Below, piece after piece: positions 26,153 through 34,769 of a stretch of DNA of 51,689 bases (position 1 is its first letter; the number at the start of each line of letters is the position of its first letter). A program made the position numbers and the translations under genes. The DNA is taken from contig NZ_JAKFUM010000021.1 in the NCBI RefSeq assembly GCF_021732705.1, positions 1 to 51,689 of the forward strand, read 5' to 3'. Origin of the DNA: Nevskia sp. GTDB taxonomy: Bacteria; Pseudomonadota; Gammaproteobacteria; Nevskiales; Nevskiaceae. Under the pieces are notes generated by a model, which saw only the letters and a program-made list of their open reading frames with translations, was not told where the DNA came from and did no database searches.

Positions 26153-26252
26153 TCTGCGGTCGGCTAACCCCGTTCGTCGGCGAATTCGGCTGACCGAAAC
26201 GGCATCCGTAGGGTGGCCCGGCCCCCCCACGCTGTCGTTCCCGGAGCCCGCG

Positions 26253-28529
26253 ATGTCCACCGCCCCTCGCTTGTCCGCCGTGCCACTTGCGCTGCTCGGC
26301 GCCGCCGTCGCCATCGCCATCGCCGGACCGGCACGCGCCTGGACCAGCAGCCTGTACCCGGCTGACGGCAACGGCGGGTACCGCGCCGCGACCGTCAACT
26401 TCGCCGGCCGCGACTGGCGGCTGCCGGATTTCTCGTACACCGGCTACCAACTGGGCGCGACCGCACCGGCAACCGGCATCGCCTGCACGAACACCCGCAC
26501 GATCACGGCCACCGGGGACATCGCCGCCGCCGTGCAGGCCGCAGTCGATACGGTCGGCAGCGCCGGTGGCGGCACGATCCTGATTCCTGCCGGCAGCTAC
26601 ACCATCGGCAGGACCATCAGCGTGCCTTACGGCAACGTCTCGATCCTCGGCGCCGGCAGCGGTCGTACCGTGATCAGCGTGCCGGCCAGCTACCGGCCGC
26701 TGGACGAGGACGACGAAGGCCTGTTCCAGCTAGGTTCGAAGCCCGGCAGCACCAATCGGCAATGGCTCGATCAGGGTGCGGTGCTGGGCACTGTGGCCTC
26801 GACCATCCGCGAAGGCGACATCCGCGCCACGGTGACCAATGCCGCGAATCTGGCGATTGGCCAGTGGATCGTGCTGCAGCAGTACTACTGGAGCAGCCTC
26901 AGCCAGCGCAACGACAGCTCCGGTACCTGGCTTTCGTACAACAGCACGAGCTTTCCGCCGGCCGGCTCGCCGAACCGGCGCTACAGCTTCGTCTACCTGC
27001 GCAAGATCGTCGCCAAGGCCGGCAATGTGCTGACGCTCGATGCGCCGCTGCCCGTGACTCTGGATCCGGCGAACAACCCGATCGGCATCCGTTCGACCGA
27101 GACCAAGGCCAGCGGCGGCAGAATCACGTTGCGCGACAACACCGGCATTGCCGGGATGACCATCCGCTTTGCCGACAACAGCGGCGGCGCCGGCGGCTTC
27201 CCGGTCGGCATCGGCGTGCATGTCGAGGGCGTCCGCAACGGCTGGGTGCACGACGTGCAGGTTCAGAATTTCCCGCGCTTCGGCTTCGTGTTCGACGCCA
27301 CGGCTCGCCTGTCGATCACCGACAGCGCCGCGCTGCGCGCGCAGAACACCGGCGGCAACGGGCGCGGCTACGGGTTCCTGTCGATCGACAGCCAGAACCT
27401 GCTGCTGGCGCGCAACTACGTCGAACTCGCCCGGCACAGCTACACCAATCAGAGCGGCCTGAACTCGGTGCTGGTCTACTCGCAGAATGACAGCGTCGGC
27501 GTTCGCGAGAACGGCGACGACATGCACGCCGGCCTCGCGCAAGCCGTGCTGTGGGACCGCCACGGCCTGAGCCACGGCAGCGGGCTGATGCTGAGCTACC
27601 GCGGCGCGGCGTCGTCGAACGCGCAGGAATCGAACTATTCGAGCGTGGTCTGGAACGCCACCGACAACGGCTACCGGGGCACCAGCAACGGCGGCGTGAT
27701 CAGCGTCAATCCGTCAGTCGATGGCTACGGCATCGTCGTCGGCGGGCCGACGCAGTATCCGGTGTTCGATGACGCCACGACGATCGCCAGCGGCGCGCGG
27801 ATGCAGCGATACGGCGGCTTGCAGGTCGGCCCGCCGGCACAGATGGCGGTGCCCGGTGCGCGCAACCAGAACGTGCTGTACGAAGGTCTCTACACCAGCG
27901 GCCTGACGCCGGCCTCGCTGTGGCAGCAGCAGGTCGTGCAGCGGCTTGGGCAAGCACCAGCATCGTTCGCGAGCAGCGCCTGCGCGCCGGCGCCCGTCGT
28001 CGGCACGGTGGCGCGCAGCACCTACACCGGCAGCGGCCATCTGGTGTTCAACGGCGACCAGCTCGGCTGGTCGACGGCCTTCGGCACCGCCTGCCCCAGC
28101 AACATGGAAAATGGCGACGTCAGCACCACGGCCGCCAGCTGCAAGGTCAGCGCGCAGACGGTCAACCAGACCGCCGGCGGCCGCTACGCGATGTCGATCC
28201 TGCCGACCGCGACGGTCAATGGCGTGGTCGCCACGCTGGGCGGGCCGATGCTGTCGACCGCGAGCTACGGCAGCTTGCGGCTTAGCGTCTACCCGACCAG
28301 CGCAACGCTGCGCCTGAACCTGCTGCTGGGCGCGAAGCCGTATGTCGCCGGCGAGGCCTACCCGACACTCGGCACATTCGCGATCAGCGGGCTGATCGCT
28401 AATCGCTGGAACACCGTGTCGATTCCGATGAGCCGCTTCAATGCTGGCAGCTTCAACGCGATCATCCTGAAGAGTGCCGGCACCGCCAGCGTCTCGCTGA
28501 CCTACCTCGACGACATCAGCTTCCAGTGA
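26253..28529 (+). CDS. Secreted right-handed beta-helix protein with C-terminal beta-sandwich
   Basis: A 758-residue exported protein. The start at 26253 has GGAG seven bases upstream and gives a signal peptide cleaved near ARA-W (residue 29). Residues about 85-560 read as a pectate-lyase-3/parallel beta-helix domain: GDIAAAVQAAVDTVGSAGGGTILIPAG, then repeated short strands with VSILGAGSGRTVI, IAGMTIRFADN and WVHDVQVQNFPRFGFVF. The last 150 residues look like a jelly-roll ending in YLDDISFQ, probably carbohydrate-binding. It converges with the alginate operon, leaving only 16 bases between stops. A lyase, epimerase or hydrolase acting on the exopolysaccharide is a reasonable inference; no catalytic motif is identified. 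Confidence 0.8.
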   Translation: MSTAPRLSAVPLALLGAAVAIAIAGPARAWTSSLYPADGNGGYRAATVNFAGRDWRLPDFSYTGYQLGATAPATGIACTNTRTITATGDIAAAVQAAVDTVGSAGGGTILIPAGSYTIGRTISVPYGNVSILGAGSGRTVISVPASYRPLDEDDEGLFQLGSKPGSTNRQWLDQGAVLGTVASTIREGDIRATVTNAANLAIGQWIVLQQYYWSSLSQRNDSSGTWLSYNSTSFPPAGSPNRRYSFVYLRKIVAKAGNVLTLDAPLPVTLDPANNPIGIRSTETKASGGRITLRDNTGIAGMTIRFADNSGGAGGFPVGIGVHVEGVRNGWVHDVQVQNFPRFGFVFDATARLSITDSAALRAQNTGGNGRGYGFLSIDSQNLLLARNYVELARHSYTNQSGLNSVLVYSQNDSVGVRENGDDMHAGLAQAVLWDRHGLSHGSGLMLSYRGAASSNAQESNYSSVVWNATDNGYRGTSNGGVISVNPSVDGYGIVVGGPTQYPVFDDATTIASGARMQRYGGLQVGPPAQMAVPGARNQNVLYEGLYTSGLTPASLWQQQVVQRLGQAPASFASSACAPAPVVGTVARSTYTGSGHLVFNGDQLGWSTAFGTACPSNMENGDVSTTAASCKVSAQTVNQTAGGRYAMSILPTATVNGVVATLGGPMLSTASYGSLRLSVYPTSATLRLNLLLGAKPYVAGEAYPTLGTFAISGLIANRWNTVSIPMSRFNAGSFNAIILKSAGTASVSLTYLDDISFQ

Positions 28530-28545
28530 TCGGCGGCCTCGCCGT

Positions 28546-29970
28546 TCAGAACTGGAAGTACAGGAACGCCGAGTAGCCCTGCGCCGACAGCTTGAGGATG
28601 GTCAGCACGAACGCCGGCACCAGCAGCCAGACCGCCGCCGTGCTGCGAAGTGCCGGGCTGCCGAACGACCACTTCGGTCCGAACTCGCGAAGCCCTTCGA
28701 TCAGCACCAGACACCACGCGATCACCAGCACCGTGAGCTGCAGATGCGTGGCGGCACCCAGCAGCACGTCGGTGAAGCCGCCGACGTGCTGCAGCAGGAA
28801 CATCGCCTGATACAGGCGCCACGCGTCGGCGACGCTGTCGGCGCGGAAGATCACCATGCTGACCATGATGCAGACGAAGGTCGGCAGCCAGCGCCGCCAG
28901 CGGAAGGTCTTGACGTAACCGGTGACGCCTTGGGTCCGCTCGACGAAGATCAGGCTGCCCTGCAGCGCGCCCCAGCAGACGTAGGTCCAGTTCGCGCCAT
29001 GCCAGATGCCGCCGAGAAAGAAGGTCATGAACACGTTGACGTAGGTGCGTGACTCGCTACCGCGGCTGCCGCCGAGCGCGAAGAACACATAGTCGCGCAG
29101 CCAGTTCGACAGGCTGATGTGCCAGCGCCGCCAGAACTCGGTGTTGCTCTGGCTCAGGAAAGGCCGCTTGAAGTTTTCCGGGAAGCGGAAGCCCATCATC
29201 AGGCCGAGGCCGATCGCCATGTCGGTATAGCCGGCGAAATCGAAGTACAGCTGCGTGCCGTAGGTGATGGCGCCGAGCCAGGCGTCCGCCGTCGACGGAT
29301 CGGCCATCGAGAAGCAATGGTTGGCCAGCGGCGCCAGGGTGTCGGCGATCAGCACCTTCTTCAGGAAGCCCTGCATGAAGCGCACGGCGCCCTGACCGAA
29401 CAGCGCGACACTGTGCGTGCGATGTTCGAACTGCCCGGCCAGATCCTTGTAGCGGAAGATCGGACCGACGATCAGATGCGGGAACAGCGACACGAAGGTC
29501 GCGAAGTCGAGCGGATGCCGCGTGGCTTCGGCGTCTCCGCGGTAGACATCCATGATGTAGCTGATCGACTCGAACACGTAGAACGAGATGCCGATCGGCA
29601 GCAGCACATGGGTCCAGGTGAACGGCGCGATGCCGACGTTCGCCACCAGCCCGTTGAACGTCTCGATGCCGAAGTTCGTGTACTTGAAGTAGCCGAGCAC
29701 GGCGAGATCGACCACGACGCCGAGCTTCAGCCAGCGCAGCGCGCCGGGTGTCTGGGCTCCGTGCCGCGCAATCTGCTGGCCGATCGCATAGTTGAACGCG
29801 GTGACCGCCGCGAACAGCAGCAGGAAATCGACCCGCCACCACGCGTAGAACGCATAGCTTGCGACCAGCACCACGACATTGCGCAGCCGTGCCCGGTTCG
29901 GCACGAGGTAGTACACCGCGAGAAACAGCGGCAGGAACAGGAACAGGAAGACGTTCGACGAAAAGACCAC
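28546..29970 (-). CDS. algI: MBOAT O-acyltransferase, second AlgI paralogue
   Basis: A 474-residue membrane-bound O-acyltransferase that should move acetyl groups across the inner membrane for polysaccharide acetylation. The start is GTG at 29970, which aligns exactly with its paralogue at 31219-32646; the longer frame upstream is rejected. It has HPLDFATFVSLFPHLIVGPIFRY, the NTEFWRRWHISLSNWLRDY motif and the catalytic His in FLGGIWHGANW. It differs from canonical AlgI where DYLYVPLGGNR reads DYVFFALGGSR. It is the last operon gene, separated from algJ by 84 bases. Confidence 0.9.
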   Translation of the reverse strand: MVFSSNVFLFLFLPLFLAVYYLVPNRARLRNVVVLVASYAFYAWWRVDFLLLFAAVTAFNYAIGQQIARHGAQTPGALRWLKLGVVVDLAVLGYFKYTNFGIETFNGLVANVGIAPFTWTHVLLPIGISFYVFESISYIMDVYRGDAEATRHPLDFATFVSLFPHLIVGPIFRYKDLAGQFEHRTHSVALFGQGAVRFMQGFLKKVLIADTLAPLANHCFSMADPSTADAWLGAITYGTQLYFDFAGYTDMAIGLGLMMGFRFPENFKRPFLSQSNTEFWRRWHISLSNWLRDYVFFALGGSRGSESRTYVNVFMTFFLGGIWHGANWTYVCWGALQGSLIFVERTQGVTGYVKTFRWRRWLPTFVCIMVSMVIFRADSVADAWRLYQAMFLLQHVGGFTDVLLGAATHLQLTVLVIAWCLVLIEGLREFGPKWSFGSPALRSTAAVWLLVPAFVLTILKLSAQGYSAFLYFQF

Positions 29971-30054
29971 GGCAGTCCTGCCCGACGTGGGGCGGTGGCG
30001 AGCGCTAGCGTGAACGCGCAGGGAAACGGCTGCCGCCATCGCGGCCGCGGCCGA

Positions 30055-31212
30055 TCATGGCGGATTCAGCACGTCCGGGGGCAGCACGAAGCCATGCAGG
30101 TCCGGCTTCACGATCAGCGCCCGCTCCGGAATCTCCCAGATCACCAGCCGCGGCTTGACCTGCTTCAGCTCCGCGCCGGTCAGATACTGGATCATCGGCG
30201 GGAACGGCCCGACGCCTTCCTTCGACAGATTGGCGATGTCCTCGCCCAGCGCCTCGCGCAGCGCGCCGGCGAAGTTCCACAGCGGATTGGCGCTGTAGCT
30301 GCTGCCGACCAGGGTCACCTGCGGTGCCGCGGCATCGCCGAACAGATCCGCCGGGTCGCTGGCAGTCGTCGAATCCGTGGCCACAGTCTCCGAGGGCCGC
30401 ACGACATCGGTCGGTGGCAGCAGCGACGCGAAGTAAGGATCGAGCGGCAGGTAGTTGAACAGGTCGCCGCGATGCCGCTGCTCGTCGCCGAGCGTCGTCA
30501 CGTAGCGCGTGCGCTGGTCGGCCGCGCGCGCATGACCGCGTTCGGCCACGAGGGCCGCCACCAGCGCCGCCGCCCGCTGCGCGCCGAACGGCGTCCAGTG
30601 CGTGTCGGTGCGGAAGTAGGTCGGCTGTTCCGCCTTCGCCGCGACCAGTGTCGGCAGCAGGTCCGCCGTCGGAATGCCGCGCGCCGCAAGCGCCGCCACC
30701 AGCTGCTCGTGCAGTGACTGCTGCAGCCGCGCCGGCGCGTGGCCATCAAGAAACTCGGGATAGACCCGCGCCTTGGCCGGCACGATCGCGACCACCAGCG
30801 GGATGCCTTGCGCCTTCAGCTGCGCGTGTACCCAGGCGATCGTCGCGAGGTTGACCTTCAGCTGCCGTGCGCTGCCGTCGCCGACATTGAATTCCTCCGA
30901 CGTGTACAGCCACTGCTCGCGGCCGAGCACGACGCGGGGTCGGCCTTCGCCGAACACGCGCAGGCCGATCGCGGCCCACAGGTTCACGCCGAAGCGCTTG
31001 GCCGGGAAGCTTTCGTCGTAGTGCGTCTCGAAGCGCTTCGCCAACTGGCCGGTGACCACCGGCGCATCGGCGGGTCGGTCGAAGCTGGCGATGCCGCGCA
31101 GCGCCAGCACGCCGGTGATGACGATCACGGCGAGGAACAGCACGGTCTGCAGCAGGGCTGCCCGCGGTGCGCTGGGCGGGCGTGACGGAACTGCCGAGTC
31201 GGTCGTGGCCAT
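30055..31212 (-). CDS. algJ: Alginate O-acetyltransferase AlgJ
   Basis: A 385-residue SGNH-like acetyltransferase anchored by one N-terminal helix (LLQTVLFLAVIVITGVLAL), with a periplasmic catalytic domain. The catalytic triad candidates are D203 and H205 in RTDTHWTPFG and a Ser in VGSSYSANP (about S305). VLGREQWLYTSEE and the closing LVIWEIPERAL are AlgJ/AlgX signatures. It accepts acetyl from AlgI and works with AlgF and AlgX. It lies between two algI genes, six bases after the upstream one. Confidence 0.92.
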   Translation of the reverse strand: MATTDSAVPSRPPSAPRAALLQTVLFLAVIVITGVLALRGIASFDRPADAPVVTGQLAKRFETHYDESFPAKRFGVNLWAAIGLRVFGEGRPRVVLGREQWLYTSEEFNVGDGSARQLKVNLATIAWVHAQLKAQGIPLVVAIVPAKARVYPEFLDGHAPARLQQSLHEQLVAALAARGIPTADLLPTLVAAKAEQPTYFRTDTHWTPFGAQRAAALVAALVAERGHARAADQRTRYVTTLGDEQRHRGDLFNYLPLDPYFASLLPPTDVVRPSETVATDSTTASDPADLFGDAAAPQVTLVGSSYSANPLWNFAGALREALGEDIANLSKEGVGPFPPMIQYLTGAELKQVKPRLVIWEIPERALIVKPDLHGFVLPPDVLNPP

Positions 31213-31218
31213 GTCGGA

Positions 31219-32646
31219 TCAGAACTGGAAGTACAGGAACGGCGAGTAGCTTTGCGCCGACAGCTTCAGCAGCGCGAGCAGGAACAACGGCACCAGCAGG
31301 CCGATCGCTGCCGTGGCGCGCGCTGGCGCCGGCCATGCGAAGCGCTGCGCCGGCAGCCGCTGGCGGATGCCGCAGATCGCGACGATCGCCAGTGCCGCGA
31401 TCAGCGTGGCGATCTGCAGGCGATCGATGTCGCCGGCGAAGACCTCGCTCAGGTGCAGGTCGCCGACACTGAACATCGCCGCATACATCCGGAACGCGAC
31501 GTCGACGTTGTCGGCGCGGAAGATCACCCAGCCCAGCACCACGAACAGCAGGGTCAGCGCCCAGCGGCCGAACGCGAAGCGGCCGGCACTGCCGACCTTC
31601 ACGCCGAGCGCGCGCTCGACCGACAGGATCGCGCCGTGCCACGCGCCCCAGATCACGAACGTCCAGTTCGCGCCATGCCACAGACCGCCGAGCAGCATGG
31701 TCAGGAACAGGTTGCGATAAGTGTTGAACACGCCGTGGCGATTGCCGCCGAGCGGCACGTACAGGTAATCGCGCAGCCAGCTCGACAGGCTGATGTGCCA
31801 GCGCCGCCAGAACTCGGTGATGCTCTGGCTGATGTACGGCTGGTTGAAGTTCTCCATGAACCGGAACCCCATCATCAGGCCCAGGCCGATGGCCATGTCG
31901 CTGTAGCCGGAGAAATCGAAGTACAGCTGCATCGTGTAGGCGATGGCCCCGAGCCAGGCATCGCCGGTCGTGGGATCGGCCAGCGCGAACGCCTGGTTCG
32001 CCATCGGCGCGATGGAGTCGGCGATGAACACCTTCTTGACGAAGCCCTGCATGAAGCGCGTCGCGCCTTCGCCGAACTTGTCGAAGGAGTGGTCGCGGCT
32101 TTCGAACTGTTCGGCCAGGTCCTTGTAGCGGAACACCGGGCCGGCGATCAGATGCGGGAACAAGGCGAGGAAGGTCGCGAAATCGACCGGATGACGCGTG
32201 GCTTCAACGTCGCCGCGATTGACATCCATGATGTAGCTGATCGACTCGAAGACATAGAACGAGATGCCGATCGGCAGGATCACGTGGCTGAGCACGAACG
32301 GCTCGAAGCCGGCGCCCGTCAGCAGCGCATTGAAGCTCGCGACGCCGAAGTTCGCGTACTTGAAGTAGCCGAGCATCAGCAGGTCGACGGTGACGCCGAG
32401 CGCCAGCCAGCGGCCGGCCCCCGTCGTGCGTGCGCCGTGCCGCGCGATCATCAGGCCGATCAGGTAGTTCCAGACCGTGACGCCGATGAACAGGAACAGG
32501 AAGTCGACGCGCCACCACGCGTAGAACGCATAACTGCCAAGCAGCACCACCCAATTGCGCAGGCGGTAGCGGTTCGGCGTGACGTAGTAGATCGCCAAGA
32601 ACAGCGGCAGGAACAGAAACAGGAAGGCGTTCGACGAGAAGACCAT
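31219..32646 (-). CDS. algI: Alginate O-acetyltransferase AlgI (MBOAT)
   Basis: A 475-residue polytopic MBOAT that transfers acetyl groups across the inner membrane to AlgJ/AlgX. It starts MVFSSNAFLFLFLPLFLAIYY. Seen: HPVDFATFLALFPHLIAGPVFRYKDL, TEFWRRWHISLSSWLRDYLYVPLGGNR and the catalytic His in LLGGLWHGANW. It is closer to Pseudomonas AlgI than its paralogue downstream of algJ. Nine bases separate it from the TPR gene and six from algJ. Confidence 0.94.
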   Translation of the reverse strand: MVFSSNAFLFLFLPLFLAIYYVTPNRYRLRNWVVLLGSYAFYAWWRVDFLFLFIGVTVWNYLIGLMIARHGARTTGAGRWLALGVTVDLLMLGYFKYANFGVASFNALLTGAGFEPFVLSHVILPIGISFYVFESISYIMDVNRGDVEATRHPVDFATFLALFPHLIAGPVFRYKDLAEQFESRDHSFDKFGEGATRFMQGFVKKVFIADSIAPMANQAFALADPTTGDAWLGAIAYTMQLYFDFSGYSDMAIGLGLMMGFRFMENFNQPYISQSITEFWRRWHISLSSWLRDYLYVPLGGNRHGVFNTYRNLFLTMLLGGLWHGANWTFVIWGAWHGAILSVERALGVKVGSAGRFAFGRWALTLLFVVLGWVIFRADNVDVAFRMYAAMFSVGDLHLSEVFAGDIDRLQIATLIAALAIVAICGIRQRLPAQRFAWPAPARATAAIGLLVPLFLLALLKLSAQSYSPFLYFQF

Positions 32647-32655
32647 GTCAGGCGA

Positions 32656-33606
32656 TCACGGCCGGCCGGCGCTGCCAGCGGCTGGCAGCGACAGGCTTTG
32701 CGACAGGCTCAGCTTCAGGCTCGACAGCTTCGCCTCGAGGTTGCCGATGTCGTCGGCCTTGTCGTCCGGCTTGCCGCTTCGCGCGCGCAGCAAGACCAGC
32801 TCGCGCTGGTAGTAGCTCATCGCATCGGCCTGGCGATCCAGCTGCTCGGCGAGATAGCCGAGACGATCGAGCACGGCGGCGGGCGACAGGCTCGTGTCCG
32901 ACGGCTTCTTCTCGACCAGCGCCAGCAGCCGCAGATACTGCGTTTCGGCGCGGGCGAATTTCTGCTCGCGCTCCAGCAACTCGGCGTAATGCTGGAGGCC
33001 GGTGCGCAGCATCGCGTCGGTGGCCGCACCACCAGCCGCGAACACGGTGATCACGTCGAGATAGCCGCGCTCGGCTTCTGGATACTGATGGCTCAGCGCC
33101 TGCAGGTCGGCCTGCCGCAGGCGCAGCGCCGCCAGCGCCGGATCGTTCGGCGCAGCACCCTTGCGCTGGATCGCGATCGCGCGGCGCAACACCGCTTCGG
33201 CATCGATGAACTTGCCGCGCTTGATCTTGGTCTCGACGATCTTGCCGAGCAGCGGCAGCGAGGCCGGCGTATTGCGCCCGCTGATCGCTTCGACCGCCTT
33301 CAGCGCATCGCCGTAGAAGGCATCGGCATCGACATAGTTGGCGACCTGCCACTTGATCTCGCCGATGTTGGTCAGGCTGGTGATGTAGGCCTGCGAGCCG
33401 GGCGCCAGACGCTCGATGTCGAAGCTGACCCGGCGGCAGGTGCGCAGCGCTTCCTCGGTATCGCCGGAGCGGATGGCGGCCGTGCACAGCCCGTTGAGCC
33501 CGTTCAGTTCAGTGGCCAGCTGCGCGTCGGCGGCTGGCAGCGCGAACGTGAACAGCATTGCCACGACCGGGACCCAGCGGCGGGGATGGATGCGCGCACC
33601 GCTCAT
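32656..33606 (-). CDS. Secreted TPR-repeat protein of the alginate operon
   Basis: A 316-residue protein with a signal peptide (cleavage near ADA-Q, residue 28) and a mostly helical body. TPR-like units are visible: AYITSLTNIGEIKWQVANYVDADAFYGDAL, then LLGKIVETKIKRGKFIDAEAVLRRAI, then AALRLRQADLQALSHQYPEAERGY and RLGYLAEQLDRQADAMSYYQREL. It is not a standard alginate gene. Its ATG overlaps the algL stop (ATGA), so it is translationally coupled, which argues for a real role, perhaps as a second periplasmic scaffold beside AlgK. That role is inference. Confidence 0.8.
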   Translation of the reverse strand: MSGARIHPRRWVPVVAMLFTFALPAADAQLATELNGLNGLCTAAIRSGDTEEALRTCRRVSFDIERLAPGSQAYITSLTNIGEIKWQVANYVDADAFYGDALKAVEAISGRNTPASLPLLGKIVETKIKRGKFIDAEAVLRRAIAIQRKGAAPNDPALAALRLRQADLQALSHQYPEAERGYLDVITVFAAGGAATDAMLRTGLQHYAELLEREQKFARAETQYLRLLALVEKKPSDTSLSPAAVLDRLGYLAEQLDRQADAMSYYQRELVLLRARSGKPDDKADDIGNLEAKLSSLKLSLSQSLSLPAAGSAGRP

Positions 33607-34769
33607 GGCTGTTCCTCGTGCATCGGGTTGCCGCTCGCTGCGCCGGCAGCGGCGGTGACGAAGATCGACGTCAGATCGCCGCCGAGCCGTGTGCTGCCGA
33701 GCGGTCGCGACGCATCGCGGGTCGCTTCCTCACGCGGCGTGCAGCGCACCGTCCAGCAATACGGTTCGAGCCAGGCGCGGCTGCTGCTGCTGTCGAGCGT
33801 CGCCGTGTCCTGCTCGGCACCGGCCTTGTCGGCGAACGACGCCGGATCGTCGAGCGCGGTTTCCGACAGCTGCGCGAGGCGCGTCAGGGCGCTGCGACCG
33901 CCGACCACGCCTTCGCTCGCGAGATCGACGCCGTTGGCCTTGGCGAACGCGGCGATCATCGCCAGCGGCGCCATCGCGTAGTTGTGATAGCCGGCAGCGC
34001 GGGTCGCGCGCTTCATCTCGTTCGGCAGATAGCCGTCGGCATCGATCTGCTTTTCGAACACGCGGAACAGCAGCAGCGAACGGTCGAACAGATCGCGACG
34101 ATCCACCGCGACACTCGTTGCCATCAGCGCCCAGGCGGCCCAGTAGTAGTGGTTGTTGATCTTGTCGATCGGATCATCCGGCGACCATTCGGTGACCACT
34201 TGGTCCGCCATCGCCGACAGCCAGCGCTCGATCCTGCGGCGGTCCTCGGGATACGCCGCCACGCCGTTCGAGGCCGAGAACTTGAGCCGGACCCAGGCGC
34301 TGGCGAACGTGCCCAGACTCCACTTGCGCAGCGACTTGCCGGTGTGGTTCGTGGCCTCGCCGAGCATCGCGCCGGTCACGGCCCCGTCCTTGGCGGTCGC
34401 CCAGCTCGACAGCCACTGCACGGCGCACTGCAGGTCCGCCGCGTTGCCGGAACGCTGATACTTCTTCACGCGCGACACCAGGCCTTTCTCCATCGCGGTG
34501 ATCGGCCGGGTCTTGGCCTTGTAGGCCTTCTCCGCGTCCGGGTTCAGCGTGTCGCGGGCCTTGCCCGAGCCTTCGTACTTGCTCTGGAACGCCAGCGTTC
34601 CGGTGAACGGCTTCGGCGCCGCCGGGCACGGCGAGGCCGCGCCGGGCTTGCTGCCGGCGGGTTGCAGATACCCCGGCGGGGGCTGCAGCGGCCCGGCCAT
34701 GGCCGGTGCCGCGGCCAACAGCAGTGCCGAAATCAGCGCCATGGCGCGGAATGGCGTTCGCGCCGGCAT
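33603..34769 (-). CDS. algL: Alginate lyase AlgL
   Basis: A 388-residue periplasmic poly(mannuronate) lyase that clears misdirected alginate. The start at 34769 is fixed by a TGATG overlap with the algX stop and gives a signal peptide ending APAMAG. The (alpha/alpha)-toroid signatures are KWSLGTFASAW, the catalytic NNHYYWAAWALM and the C-terminal WLEPYCW with its aromatic catalytic residue. TLNPDAEKAYKAKTRPI near the N-terminus is also typical. It is coupled on both sides, to algX and the TPR gene. Confidence 0.93.
   Translation of the reverse strand: MPARTPFRAMALISALLLAAAPAMAGPLQPPPGYLQPAGSKPGAASPCPAAPKPFTGTLAFQSKYEGSGKARDTLNPDAEKAYKAKTRPITAMEKGLVSRVKKYQRSGNAADLQCAVQWLSSWATAKDGAVTGAMLGEATNHTGKSLRKWSLGTFASAWVRLKFSASNGVAAYPEDRRRIERWLSAMADQVVTEWSPDDPIDKINNHYYWAAWALMATSVAVDRRDLFDRSLLLFRVFEKQIDADGYLPNEMKRATRAAGYHNYAMAPLAMIAAFAKANGVDLASEGVVGGRSALTRLAQLSETALDDPASFADKAGAEQDTATLDSSSSRAWLEPYCWTVRCTPREEATRDASRPLGSTRLGGDLTSIFVTAAAGAASGNPMHEEQP

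Noticed and set aside
26007-26252. c-di-GMP (GEMM) riboswitch before the beta-helix gene
   Set aside because: The conserved GEMM core sequences and tetraloop receptor pattern are not present.
31252-33981. 909-codon plus-strand open frame
   Set aside because: It is antisense to algI, the TPR gene and algL, with the Arg/Ala/Asp/Gln-rich composition expected of GC-rich antisense frames.
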